Shown: piece after piece, positions 1-9,490 of the stretch
Numbering within the stretch: the stretch's first letter is position 1
How the letters are laid out: each line of letters starts with the position of its first letter
From: Candidatus Altimarinota bacterium
GTDB taxonomy: Bacteria > Patescibacteriota > Gracilibacteria > BD1-5 > UBA6164
DNA: 52,567 nucleotides
Direction: 5' to 3'
NCBI GenBank assembly: GCA_020629795.1
Contig: JAHDCR010000005.1
Location: 1 to 52,567, forward strand
Translations under genes and position numbers: made by a program
The notes under the pieces: model-generated
What the model was told of the DNA's origin: nothing
The model's input: only the letters and a program-made list of their open reading frames with translations
Databases searched by the model: none

Positions 1-18
1 TATCTAAAATTTTTGATA

Positions 19-54
19 GTACAAAAAGAGCGTTTCAAAACACTCTTTTTGTAC
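19..54 (-). terminator. Stem-loop terminator downstream of the YgjP-like gene
   Basis: A 12-bp perfect inverted repeat (GTACAAAAAGAG / CTCTTTTTGTAC) around a 12-nt loop. It lies about 50 nt past the stop of the minus-strand metallopeptidase gene. It has A and T tracts in both arms and could work in either direction. Nothing else is supported in positions 1-104. Confidence 0.5.
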
Positions 55-104
55 AGATATTGTGAACAAGTTTTTGACAATACTTGTTAAATCATTGTGA
101 GAAA

Positions 105-680
105 CTAAAGTGTATATTTCCACCCTTCGTTTTTCAAGTGATTCTCATAGATTTTATAGCTTGGCATAATACTAAAGACCTCTTTCCAAAACTTGGTTGA
201 GTGATTCATTTGTCTAAGGTGACAGAGTTCATGGATGATGACGTAATCAATACACTCTACAGGTGACATAACGAGCCTATAGGAAAAATTAAGAGTTTTC
301 TTACTACTACAGCTTCCCCAGCGAGTAGCAGCTGAAGTAATTCTAATTCATGCATGAGTAAATCAGTATTTTTGAGCGAGCTCATTGCATCTTGGGATGA
401 TATATTTTTTTGCTTCCTGTTTAAAATATTGTTCTAGATCAGAAATAGTTTCCAGATTTTGTAACTCTCTTCAGAGTAGATATTTCTTTTTATTTTTTAT
501 TCTTTGAGTTATTTTTTGAAAGTTTTTATCAATCCAAGCTGAGTTTTTTAACAAAAAATTATCTATTTGTCCAGACAACATAAACTTAGGAGCTCTCACT
601 TGAAGTACTCCCTGTGTATCAAAACTCATAGAGATAGATTTTCTCCATGATTTTGTAATCTGTATTTCTGGTATTTGCAT
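105..680 (-). CDS. YgjP-type (DUF45) zinc metallopeptidase-like protein
   Basis: A 191-residue protein of the YgjP/DUF45 (WLM-like) metallopeptidase family, whose members are cytoplasmic and have poorly defined substrates. The zinc motif HELCH is at about residues 150-154, followed by NHSTKFW, the usual family context for a third ligand. The family motif TRWGSCSS is also visible, with KT following. I chose the ATG at 680 because GGAAAGAGG sits about 7 nt upstream, one of the few clear Shine-Dalgarno sequences in the window; an in-frame TTG at 704 would add 8 residues. One TGA (471-473) must be read as Gly, otherwise the protein stops at residue 69 and loses the active site. It is the last gene of a minus-strand series with MGMT, M48 and YbjQ genes. 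Confidence 0.85.
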
Positions 681-775
681 ATTGTAGCCTCTTTCCTTTT
701 CCAAAGGAAAGAATTCAAGTTAGGATTGGAAATAATATACAACATTTACTCTAAGACTCGAATCCTTCACCCCCT

Positions 776-1066
776 TTAAATAATAAACTTCTTCTCTATT
801 TTGCCATCTATAATCTCTATACCATCAGCTTTGAGTCTCTCTACCTTTCAGTGAATACCATGTACTCAGCTATAACCTCAGAGCTTTCAGCTGTGAGCTA
901 TGACTTTGTAACAGGGATAGACTTCTGGCTGCAAATTGTATTTCATTGTCATCGAAATCTTGCGTGGATGTACTCCAAACTCATCTGCGAGAGTCTTGTA
1001 GGTCATCACTTTTCACTTTGGAATGGTGAGTAGATGCTCGAGTATTTGCTGTTTTATTTCTGTCAT
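776..1066 (-). CDS. MGMT/alkyltransferase-like DNA-binding protein
   Basis: A 96-residue protein matching the C-terminal domain of O6-alkylguanine-DNA alkyltransferase. Family motifs in order are IPKGKV (15-20), TYKTLA (22-27), an arginine in HPRKI (the usual Arg-finger region), PCYKV (51-55), then GKLGGYSGVHGIHGK and a terminal ADGIEI. The acceptor cysteine is present (Cys52), so this is not a Trp/Ala ATL protein. The canonical PCHRV is PCYKV here, so the His of the catalytic relay is Tyr. Five TGA codons are read as Gly, three of them in the conserved Gly-rich segment. Under the standard code no ORF of useful length exists. It starts 5 nt after the M48 stop, so it is probably cotranscribed. 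Repair versus damage recognition cannot be settled from sequence. Confidence 0.85.
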
Positions 1067-1071
1067 AAGTA

Positions 1072-1821
1072 TTATAAAGATATAGGAGTACACTCTCACT
1101 GCTCATATCACATTTTATCGGCATATGATATTGCTCTTTGTATACGGATATCAGTCATAGGATGGGTAGAAAATACTTCCAGAATATTATCTCCTAGAGT
1201 ATTTTTTTTAGAAAAGAAATCCAAAGCGCATCATACGTGCCCGTTGAGCTCATAAGTAAAATCAAGCGCATATCTATCAGCGTGAGTTTCACCAAGTTTA
1301 GAATAGTTATTTGAAAGAAGTCCTGTAAATAGAGTAGAGCCATAATCTCAACCAAATATACTGAGTATCACAGCTAAGGGCATATCACTTACCAGTCATT
1401 TAAGGACATCTCTGTTTTCTATATGTCCTAGCTCATGACCGACAATAAAATCTAGCTCCTGAATATAAGATATCCCGTCAAGGAGTTCCTGAGTAATATA
1501 TACTTGGCCTCACAGATCAGCAAAGGCATTTTCCATGCCGTCCATATCTGCTAAAAGCACAGTATACTCACTACTCGAGTACCTCTCTGCAAAAGGTTCT
1601 GGAAGATCACTCAGCTCAAAAGCTCCTCATAATGGAGTGAGCCACTTTTTTTCATCCTCAACACTCACAAAGTATACTACAATATGACTGAGTGATATAA
1701 AAAAAATATAGAGTCATAAAATAATAAATACAAAAAATCATACATACCTGAGAAATAATTGACTATCACTTTCACTCGATACGTTATAATTTTTAGTAGG
1801 TATTTTATTTTCTATTTTCAT
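1072..1821 (-). CDS. M48 family membrane zinc metallopeptidase
   Basis: A 249-residue M48-type protease. An N-terminal hydrophobic segment (about residues 26-50) anchors it in the membrane. The zinc motif HELGH is at about 129-133 and the third ligand Glu178 lies in GETHADRYAL, a standard M48 arrangement; a late STHPMTDIRIQRA matches the HPpxxxRI segment typical of HtpX/BepA-type enzymes. It has one main N-terminal membrane segment rather than the four of HtpX. The ATG at 1821 overlaps the end of the upstream YbjQ-like gene, suggesting translational coupling. Several TGA codons are read as Gly. The likely role is turnover of membrane or extracytoplasmic proteins (inference). Confidence 0.88.
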
Positions 1822-2270
1822 GCTGAAACTACTTTTACACCGGTAGCATAGGCTATGGCCTCGACTGCACCAACTTGTTTTTTGGTTGATTTACTAATAC
1901 TCGAAGTCTCAAGTCTCAGGTTTGCAATGACATTACACCCAGACATTGCAGCTCTTTGCTTTACTTTAAGCACAGCTTCTCTTCTCGCTCTATCTACTAG
2001 CGACTCGTAAGCCTTCATTCGACCACCAAATAGATTCACAAAACTTGCCATAAGTTTTTTAAACGCGTCGATTGCCACAACAGTTCCTTCTACTATAAGG
2101 ATTCATTCACTTTGATCATTTTTAGCACGTTTTAAATCCTTATCTGAAATCACGATAATATTTTTGTATTTTTCCTCACGCTTCTGGATAGATGCGTAAT
2201 GTTTTTTTTCTGCTCTTTTTCAAAAATAAAGTCCAAGCAATATGATGATGAGAAATATGATAAAATCCAT
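1812..2270 (-). CDS. Membrane-anchored YbjQ (UPF0145)-like protein
   Basis: A 152-residue protein with one N-terminal transmembrane helix (residues 1-17, MDFIIFLIIILLGLYF) followed by a charged linker and a YbjQ/UPF0145-like domain. The domain is recognised by GRMKAYESLVDRARREA, then GCNVIANLRLETSS and a terminal AIAYATGVKV. The start is the ATG at 2270; an internal GTG at 2078 would drop the helix. The true stop is TAG at 1812-1814, two codons past a TGA that the standard code would take as the end. The 3' end overlaps the M48 start by 10 nt. YbjQ domains have been linked to heavy-metal or oligomeric functions, but the role is unknown. Confidence 0.8.
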
Positions 2271-2287
2271 TTTAAAGTATTTTTGAA

Positions 2288-2599
2288 TTAAACTTTGACT
2301 GCAGTTCCGTAAACATAGATTTCTGAGGCTCCAGCACTCACTGAAGAAGTCGAAAATCTAATATTTAAAACTGCATTTGCTCCCATTTCCTCTGCCTCTG
2401 CTATCATTCTCTGAATTGCTTCTTTTCGAGATTCATTCAGCAGCTCAGTGTACCCTTTGAGTTCTCCACCAAATATATTTTTGAGTCCAGCCATAAAATC
2501 TCGACCTACATTTTTAGCCCGTACTGTTGAGCCGTTTACTATACCAAAGTGTGTAGAAACCGTTTTACCTGGAACATAGTCCATATTAGAGAGTATCAT
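2288..2599 (-). CDS. YbjQ (UPF0145) family protein
   Basis: A soluble YbjQ-family protein of 103 residues from the start chosen here. The family pattern is nearly complete: MILSNMDYVPGK at the N-terminus, GIVNGSTVRAKNVGRDF, the conserved FGGELKGYTELLNESRKEA, then GANAVLNIRFSTSS and YVYGTAVKV. The ATG at 2599 gives the usual family N-terminus; an upstream in-frame GTG at 2650 would add 17 non-conserved residues. Neither has a good ribosome binding site. It is a paralogue of the next gene downstream (1812-2270), which carries an added membrane anchor. It is divergent from the YggS gene, so 2600-2661 should contain the start signals of one or both. Confidence 0.87.
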   Translation of the reverse strand: MILSNMDYVPGKTVSTHFGIVNGSTVRAKNVGRDFMAGLKNIFGGELKGYTELLNESRKEAIQRMIAEAEEMGANAVLNIRFSTSSVSAGASEIYVYGTAVKV

Positions 2600-2661
2600 C
2601 TTTCTATTTTTTAGAGAATTAATATACTTAGGAGTATAGAAATATTTCACAAAAATACAAT

Positions 2662-3276
2662 ATGCTCAACAATACTTTGTTTCAAAATGTTCAAAAAAGA
2701 TCTGTAAAAATTCTCATCGTAACTAAGTATTGGAATACAAATACAACTGCTGAAATATATAAACTCGCGCAGAAACAGTATCCTGAAATAATCTACGGAC
2801 TCGGAGAAAATAGGATAGAAAGTATTGTAGAAAAGCAGTTACCACGAAATCTAGTGCATTTTATAGGAAATATTCAATCTCAAAAAATTAGGCAAATAGT
2901 GCAGCGCTGCTGAGTAATTCACTCGCTTTGTAGTCTCAAGCATGCCAGTAAAATAGAAAATATCTGACTGCCTGTTTCTGCGTTTATACAAATCAATCTT
3001 GATGATCAAAAAGACATATGAATTTCTGAAAATAATCTCTGATATTTTCTACAAGCCTGCAGAGACTGTAAACACCTGAAAATCATCTGAATCTCTGGTA
3101 TGTGAGCTAGTGAGGTAAATGAGAAAGAAAAAAGAGATGAGTTCAGGAAACTTGTTTCCCTTCGGGATACCTATCTCCCAAATTGACTCATTTCAGCTGG
3201 AACCAGTCGAGATTACGAAATAGCTCTTGAAGAGTGAATTGATATAGTGAGAGTTGGAAAATATGTTGTAAAATAA
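2662..3276 (+). CDS. YggS/PLPBP family pyridoxal-phosphate homeostasis protein
   Basis: A 204-residue member of the YggS/PLPBP (alanine racemase N-terminal fold) family, which binds PLP and buffers vitamin B6 and amino-acid pools rather than acting as a classical enzyme. Markers: ILIVTKYW with the PLP lysine at about Lys22, GLGENRIES (cf. GENyvqE), HFIGNIQSQKIR (cf. HFIGxLQxNK), IQINLDDQKDIGI, the GISGMGA strip, and a C-terminal SAGTSRDYEIALEEGIDIVRVGK (cf. SMGMSxDxxxAixxGsTxvRvG). Family members are usually about 225-235 residues, so this is slightly short. TGA occurs repeatedly at family glycines such as GISGM, where the standard code would stop. Confidence 0.88.
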
Positions 3277-3303
3277 TTGATATACTTGAAAATATTTTCG
3301 ATA

Positions 3304-3333
3304 TTGACATTTTTATAATATTATTTATTTAAT
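3304..3333 (+). promoter_or_regulatory. Candidate sigma70-type promoter
   Basis: TTGACA at 3304-3309 is followed, after 18 nt, by TTTAAT at 3328-3333, about 25 nt before the start of the small exported protein gene. The surrounding sequence is extremely AT-rich, so the -10 assignment is uncertain; TATAAT at 3314 is too close to the -35 to be its partner. Confidence 0.4.
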
Positions 3334-3357
3334 ATATAAATATATAATATAAAAAAC

Positions 3358-3684
3358 ATGACTAAACAAATAATCTCTGCTTTATGTATTAAGACCTACT
3401 TTATGTATCTTCTAGTATCTCCTGTATCTGCAGACAATAGTTATATCCCTACAGAAATTAAGCAAAGAATAGAAAAGAGTTTTGACACTGTCGATAAAGA
3501 TATTGCTGGAAAAACAGAAATACAAAAAATCAAAAGATATAATTTTATAATTGTAAAATTACGAATTTTACAAGAAGAGAAAAAAAATCTCACTAGCACT
3601 GACAATGAAATACTCGATCTTGTAAAAAATACTGCAAACTCAAGAGTAGCCGTACTCAAAAAAAAATATGTAAGCTCAAACTAA
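3358..3684 (+). CDS. Small exported protein of unknown function
   Basis: A 108-residue protein with a signal-peptide-like N-terminus: Lys near the start, a hydrophobic stretch (IISALCIKTYFMYLLVSPV) and a VSA|DN-type cleavage site near residues 25-26. The mature part is short, Lys/Glu-rich and predicted mostly helical, with no cysteine and no family I recognise. It has a good TTGACA upstream element and ends directly in a strong terminator, so it appears to be a single-gene unit. It has no internal TGA, so it reads identically in either code. Confidence 0.6.
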   Translation: MTKQIISALCIKTYFMYLLVSPVSADNSYIPTEIKQRIEKSFDTVDKDIAGKTEIQKIKRYNFIIVKLRILQEEKKNLTSTDNEILDLVKNTANSRVAVLKKKYVSSN

Positions 3685-3726
3685 TTCAACAAAAAAAGAA
3701 GTCTAAGGCTTCTTTTTTTGTTGAAT
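3684..3726. terminator. Bidirectional terminator between convergent genes
   Basis: A near-perfect inverted repeat, ATTCAACAAAAAAAGAAG facing CTTCTTTTTTTGTTGAAT, with a small TCTAAGG-type loop. It follows the plus-strand exported-protein stop at once. The stop codon of the convergent minus-strand membrane protein (3703-3705) lies inside its loop. Confidence 0.8.
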
Positions 3727-4218
3727 GTAATTTATATTTTTCAAAAAGTATAACAAATCATTCACTACCAATACTCAGCAAATTATCAAAATCCACATAG
3801 ATGGACTAGTGAAGTATAAAATTCCACTGAATGCTAACTGCAATATAAAAGCTATATATATCAGTAGAGTCTTTCTAAAAATAAATACATTTCTATAAAA
3901 TATTCATAAGAACAATTTTAAAAGTATAATGTAAAATGAGCTCTGTAAATAAGCAGGTGCCTCACCTGAAAGATAAATAGAATCTAGCATTTGAGCTAGT
4001 GCTGCATATATAGATATTCCAAAAAATATAGCTAACACAACTAGATGTACTCTCTCATAAAATGTACTTCAGATAAGGGGTTTATATAAATCTAGAGCAT
4101 AATTTCTCTTAAGATAGGAAGAAATATATTCTTTTATATAAATATAGAGACTTACAGAGAAAATTAATAAAACACTTTGTATAAATAAATAGTATCAAGC
4201 TCAGAATATTACTAACAT
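3703..4218 (-). CDS. Integral membrane protein, unknown family
   Basis: A protein of about 171 residues with four or five hydrophobic segments, among them MLVIFGAGYYLFIQSVLLIFSV-like, LVVLAIFFGISIYAALA, an SFYIILLKLFLGIFY segment and SPSMWILIICGVLVV. I recognise no family. The start is uncertain: the ATG at 4218 is the first ATG in frame, but the hydrophobic frame stays open upstream into the end of the pyruvate kinase gene (stop at 4242-4244), so translation may begin slightly earlier from a non-ATG codon. Four TGA codons read as Gly. The reading ends inside the terminator loop at 3703. It is probably cotranscribed with pyruvate kinase. Confidence 0.65.
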
Positions 4219-4241
4219 AGCATAAAGTAATAAATAATATA

Positions 4242-5666
4242 CTAAGTAATTTCCATCAATTCTACTATTGGGATTTCTTTATCTCCTTTTTGGATATCAT
4301 TTACCAACATTATTTTATCCCCAACTGTGAGAACTCACTCTGACTTACATATATTTATAGCACTATAAATATTTTCTATAAATTTATCATCCCAGTCCTC
4401 AAGTAAATATGGATTTACTCCATAGAGCACATTCATATACGCTACTGATTGTAAATGCATAGTGAAAGCGTAGATGGATATATTTGGCCTAAAACTCGAT
4501 GCAAGCCTTGCAAGTTTTCCTGATTTAGTAAATATAAAGATCCCCTTTACTCAGAGCTCCTCCCCTGCGTAAATGGCTGATTTTATCAAAGCCTTTTTTT
4601 CAATATCTCTCTCAGTAAGTCATACCTGAGAAAAATCTCTATGTTGCACGTCGATATTAGCTTCTGCCTCTTGTACAGTCGCTGTCATCACATCAACTGA
4701 TTTGATTGGGTATTTTCAGGCTGCAGTCTCACCAGAAAGCATAATCGCGTCAGATCTTTGCATCACTGAGTTATATATATCACTCACCTCCGCTCTGGTT
4801 GGAAATGGGTTTTCTATCATAGACTCAAGCAGGTGAGTTGCAATAATCGTAAACTTTCCAGCAGCTAAGGTCTCTTCTACCATAGCAGCTTGATACGTAG
4901 GAAGTTTTTCAATCGGAACTTCGATACCTAAATCTCCTCTAGCTACCATAATCCCGTCACTTGCCTCTATTATTTCAGAGAGATTATCTATTCCCTCTTG
5001 GTTTTCTATTTTTGAAATTATTTTTATTTTTTCTCCTCAAAGCTCTTTGAGGTAGGCTCTCAGCTCATCTACATTTGCTTTACTTCTCACAAAACTCATA
5101 GCGATGAAATCCATAGATTCATCCACTGCAAATTTCACATCCTCTCGGTCTTTATCTGTAATACCTGGCATTTTAAGTCTCACTCAAGGGAGATTTACAT
5201 GTCTACGAGACCCTATAATTGCTCCATTTTGAGCTTCTACTTTCAAGAAATCACTTTCTATTTCCAGTACTTTTACTTGAAATAATCCAGAATCTACATC
5301 TATTATTTGATCTACGAATGCATCTTCTCATAAATGTGGATAATCACAAAAGAGAGCTGAACCATCTTCTACAAATAACTCTGCTTTGGTATAAAATTTA
5401 AATACATCTCCTGTTTTATATTCCTGCTTAGTTTGTAAATCTCAGGTTCTTATTTCCGGTCATTTTGTATCAAGAAGCATAGAGAGAGCTGCTCTCCCAT
5501 TTCTATTATTCTTTCTCATTATTTCCAGAGTCTCTCTCACAACGTCATATCGAGCATGTGAAAAATTAAAGCGAATAACATTTACTCCCGCATCATAGAG
5601 TGCTAAGAGATCTTTTTCTCCACTAAGTGCTGGGCCATGTGTTGCTATAATTTTAGTTTTTTTCAT
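4242..5666 (-). CDS. pyk: Pyruvate kinase
   Basis: A 474-residue pyruvate kinase (PEP + ADP to pyruvate + ATP), of normal length. Visible signatures: [13 protein letters not shown] and [10 protein letters not shown] at the N-terminus; LDTKGPEIRTG, whose first Gly is a [17 protein letters not shown]; the active-site segment [14 protein letters not shown] with the catalytic Lys; [14 protein letters not shown]; the TRAEVSDI segment; and [15 protein letters not shown], again with a TGA-encoded Gly. The C-terminal domain is present, ending in [10 protein letters not shown]. Under the standard code it falls into several fragments. It is a downstream glycolysis enzyme and the only central-carbon enzyme in the window. 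Upstream lies a small membrane protein gene, 26 nt away. Confidence 0.96.
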
Positions 5667-5692
5667 AGGACAATATTAAAAGGTAAATTTTC

Positions 5693-5959
5693 TTATCTTC
5701 GACGAACTGAGAGGTATAACAACCAGAAAACAAAAGCAAAAAACAAGCCAAATGGAAGCGTAACAAGAGTAACCCAAGTAAGAACAAAAATACTATACAC
5801 CACTTCTCATAAAGCACACTGCGGAACTATCGCTTTGGTGATAAATCAGCATTCTCAAAATAGAGCTATAATATTAGCTACAATTACTCACAATAGTGGA
5901 AAAACAGAAAAGAAAAGTGAAAACACGATTCACATCTTATAGACATTTTTTAGTTTCAT
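5693..5959 (-). CDS. Small two-helix membrane protein
   Basis: An 88-residue protein with two hydrophobic segments: about residues 9-36 (GIVFSLFFSVFPLLGVIVANIIA) and 54-83 (VVYSIFVLTWVTLVTLPFGLFF and onward), ending in the basic tail LSVRRR. Four TGA codons read as Gly, so it is invisible under the standard code, where only an antisense plus-strand ORF appears. Two Cys (in GECGF and PQCAL) lie in the loop between the helices. I recognise no family. It lies between the DUF2130 gene and pyruvate kinase on the same strand. Confidence 0.6.
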
Positions 5960-5985
5960 ATATGCTTAGAGATTTGTAAATATTT

Positions 5986-7284
5986 CTATAATAATGTATT
6001 AGTATTTTGCTCTTCGAATACCTTTGCTACACTAGGACTATCTTTTGTAAGACGTTTTATCGAGAGGTCACTGGCCTTATTATTTGCGAGTCTGAGGTTG
6101 TTATCTGATTTTAGGAGATTATCTTTTACTTTGTTGAGGTGATCGATGGTCTTGTCTATTTCATCTATGGCAATAGAAAATTGTTTTGATGCAAGCATAT
6201 AGTTTTTTCCAAATGCTTCTTTAAAGTCGTTCATATTAGACTCAAAGTTTGAAACATCTATATTCTGGTTATTGAGTCTGTGAATCTCATTTTTGAGTGC
6301 TTGAGATTTAGTATTTGCCTGTCTTAGAAATCCTATAATAGTGATAAAATGCTGCGGCCTGATAGCATACATGAGCTTATAATCATGTACTGTTACGATA
6401 TCATCATAATATTCATTATCTTTTTCAAGTAAGCTCACTAAAACAGCATATTCACAGTTTTTTTCGTTTCTATCTTTATCAAGTTTTTTAAAAAAATCAC
6501 TGTTTTTTTTCTTTGTTGCTGTAGTCTCCATTTCATTTTTCATCTCAAACATGATTGAGAGGATTTCATTTCCCTCACTATCCATTTCTCTATAAATATA
6601 GTCTCCTTTCGTACCTCATTGAGAAATATTATTGTCTTTGGAAAACTCAGCATTTGGAAATGCTATAGCTCGAATTCGATTAAATTCATTTTCACAGTGG
6701 AGCTCAAGAGACTCTCCCACCATTTTTGTGCTCATTTTAGTTTTCATCTCTTTATAGTGCACTAGAGCTGTCTCACTCGCTTTGAGTTGGTCTTTGAGTC
6801 TTTCTTCACTGAGCTCTTTATCAGTCTTAATTTTATTGAGTTCAGATTCTTTTTCTTTGAGCTCTTTTTGGAACTGTTCTTCGATTTTTTGCCGTTCTTT
6901 AAGGATTTTCAATTCTGCCTCTCGTTCTGATTTATCTGCAATATTTTTCAGCTCTGAATTGAGTTGAAGTATTGCATTTTCTTTTTTACTGAGTTCTTCT
7001 TTTGCTTTTTCTGCGAGCTCTTTTTCTTTTATTTCTAATTTTAATTTATTTTCACTCTCAATCCTCTCAAGCTCTTTTTTATTTTCACGCTCGATAATTT
7101 CAGTCTGTTCTTTGAGTTTTGCATTGAACTGATCCATTTTTATAGATTTTACCACGTTTTGAATCGTAGAAGTATCTATATCTAAATCATGAAGAGATGT
7201 GAGATCAATAATATCTCACTGATTAGCTGCTTCGAGCAGTACTAAAGTATTTTCGTCTTTGATAGATACTTTAATTTTTTTCAT
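5986..7284 (-). CDS. DUF2130 family coiled-coil protein
   Basis: A 432-residue protein of the DUF2130 family. The N-terminal 45 residues (KVSIKDENTLVLLEAANQ) precede a long charged coiled coil, about residues 50-190, rich in Lys/Glu heptads. The C-terminal domain carries family-typical segments KMVGESLELHCENEFNRIR, GTKGDYIYRE, IMFEMKNE, FFKKLDKDRNEKNCEYAVLVS and YAIRPQHFITIIGFLR. The arrangement resembles RmuC-like or nuclease-like proteins (a coiled coil before a restriction-fold-like domain with E/D-x-K motifs), but the function is unproven. The junction of its two halves is one TGA at about 6613. Its ATG directly follows the T-tract of a terminator-like hairpin and has no Shine-Dalgarno sequence. 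Confidence 0.85.
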
Positions 7285-7314
7285 AAAAAAAGAGTTCAAA
7301 TAATATTGAACTCT
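7285..7314 (-). terminator. Hairpin plus T-run abutting the DUF2130 start codon
   Basis: The 9-bp stem AGAGTTCAA / TTGAACTCT (7291-7314), with a 6-nt loop, is followed on the minus strand by six T (7290-7285) and then directly by the ATG at 7284. It has the form of an intrinsic terminator for the upstream membrane-protein gene. Confidence 0.7.
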
Positions 7315-7345
7315 AGTATAGTGATTTCCTGCAGGCTGGAAAGAA

Positions 7346-7711
7346 TTATTTTCTAGAAAATAATCATTTCTTTACAGGTTTTACTATAAGGTATGGTCCT
7401 CGAATAACAAAATACATAGCTGCAAAATGATATGCAATCAGGAAAAATATTCCAATAAACATGCTATAATTACAAACTTGGAGATAGAGAGCTGAAATTA
7501 CAACAATGAGAAATGCTGGACTCATCCACATAATCCCTGAAAACACCTGCATAAAAATACTATCCCGCATGACTTCAGCATTTACAAAATCATACTCCAT
7601 TTCTTTTCCCGTTTTTGCGTCTATATAGTGTCTATTACTAGAAAATCTTTTAAAATTTATAGCTTTATAGATTGACCAATAATCTGGAAGCTCTGTTTTT
7701 TTATCTGACAT
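7346..7711 (-). CDS. Two-helix membrane protein, unknown
   Basis: A 121-residue protein with a soluble N-terminal part (about 55 residues, including DYWSIYKAINFKRFSSNRHY and DAKTGKEMEYDFVNAE) followed by two membrane helices at about 60-80 and 85-108 and a short basic tail. The TGA at 7364-7366 is Gly, so the protein ends five codons later (KKGLFSRK). I recognise no family. A hairpin terminator lies just downstream. Confidence 0.65.
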
Positions 7712-7796
7712 ATACCTAAATTAAAAATAATATAATCTAGTATCTCATACTCTGTGTAAGATTGCCAATAATATCACTTGACCAAGTCAGTAAAAG

Positions 7797-9443
7797 CTAG
7801 ATAACTACGTCAACAACGCGTATCATTATTCCCCTCTTTCCTTGCCAATTATCCTCAGCCAGTTCACAAACTATATTACATCTCCCAGCTCACTTAATAT
7901 CCTCATAGTATTCTCACATACCAAAAGCAAATACTTTAAAGCCATATCGAGACTCAAACTTGAGGTGATCTCTTCATTTTCAGAGAAATTTCACTCATTC
8001 TATTTCAAAGTTTTCAATCAAAAACTTTGGTACAGGGTTTCACATACCAAAAGGTCTAAACTGTTGTACACTATCCAGGAGCTTAAAGCCAATCTCATCA
8101 AGCTTAATACATTTATCTATTTTTATAATCCTCTTGTGCTCACTAAAATCCATAGCATTTAACTCTGAAAGTATTTTTTGCTTAAACTCTGGATATTTTT
8201 CTTTTGAAATACTAAATCCTGCTGCCTGTTTATGTCCTCAAAATGCGATAAGGTACTCTTTGTGTTTCTCCAGTAAATCAACTATAGAGTAAAATTCTGG
8301 TGCTCTACAGCTTGCTACAAGTTTATCTCATTCATCTATAAGTACTATCGATGGCCTAAAGTATTTTTCTGTGAGCCTACCTGCGACTATACCAATAATT
8401 CCGTGAGAAATATCTGGAGAATCATAGAGTATGATATTGTCTTTAGGGTTTATATTTTCAAGCGCGTATTCCACAAACTCAGCAGTTTTGGATTTACGAA
8501 GTTCATTGAGTCACTCAATCTCTCTAATTGTATCCATAAGAGTATCACCATTATTGAGAATCAGATTTACAGCCTTGTAGGGAGTATCCATTCGTCCTGC
8601 TGCATTGAGTCTTGGACCAATATGAAAACCAAATATATCTCCGTCTAAATCTTCATTTATTCTATCCTCTACGAGGAATTTAAGTCCATTACTACGAGAA
8701 TATTTTATTTGGCTCAGTCACAATGATACGATGATTCTATTTTCTCATACCAGCTGCATACAGTCAGCAACCGTTCATAGAGCTGCTACATCTATACTCT
8801 CTCTTATGTAGTCATTTGCTATTTTTTCAGGAAAATATTCTCTTGCCAGCGCGCAAACTATTTTAAACGCAACTCCAGCTCCAGCAAGTCCTGTAAATGG
8901 ATAATCACAGTCAGGCCGAGCAGGATTTACAAAAGCAACAGCATCAAGTGGCATATCATCAGGAACACTGTGATGATCTGTGACGATGATATCGAGTCAC
9001 TTGTTTTTCGCATCAGTAACTATTTCTCTATCCCGAGAACCACAGTCTACTGTGATAAGTAAATCTACTCAGAGCTCCACAGCCTCATCAACAAACTTTG
9101 TCTTGAGACCATAGCCATCTTCTACTCTATGGGGCAATCTATAACTTACTAGGATTCATAGCTTTTTCAGCATATGTACCATCAGAGAGGTAGAAGTCAC
9201 ACCATCAACATCATAATCTCCAAAAATCATTACTTTTTCACCATTTTCTTTCGCTTTCTTGATTCTTTCGATGGCCTTATCCATATCCTTGAGTAAATAC
9301 GGATCATGCAGGTCAGCCATACCTGCGTTTAAAATTTCAGGATCATCAGAAAATCGACGCAACAAAACATCTCCCACCGGGATGTCTCTCGTAGTTTCAT
9401 CGAAGTATATTTCTTGACCTTTAAGTGATATTTTTGTATTCAT
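7797..9443 (-). CDS. recJ: Single-stranded-DNA-specific exonuclease RecJ
   Basis: A 548-residue RecJ, a DHH-superfamily 5'-3' ssDNA exonuclease used in recombination and repair. Motifs: GDYDVDGVTS (DYDVDG at 76-81), ITVDCGSRD, the DHH at 156-158 (VTDHHSVP), NPARPDCDYPF, and the DHHA1 domain with LIDEGDKLVASCRAPEF and AFGGHKQAAGFS. The C-terminal OB-fold region contains PFGMGNPVPKF. The length is normal for short RecJ proteins. The ATG at 9443 has AGGAG only 1 nt upstream, too close to be typical; an in-frame TTG at 9476 would add 11 residues. Many TGA-Gly codons occur, for example in FGGHKQAAG and PFGMGNP. Confidence 0.95.
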
Positions 9444-9490
9444 GCTCCTATTATGATGAATATTTTTTATTTTCAAAAACTAAAAATAAA

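Noticed and set aside
851-1255. Two plus-strand ORFs (851-1033, 1034-1255)
   Set aside because: They are antisense to the MGMT-like and M48 genes, which have full family motifs on the minus strand.
5637-5942. Plus-strand 101-codon ORF
   Set aside because: It is antisense to the small two-helix membrane protein; the minus strand gives a coherent hydrophobic product once TGA is Gly.
7842-8648. Plus-strand ORFs inside the recJ region
   Set aside because: They are antisense to RecJ, whose motifs are complete on the minus strand.
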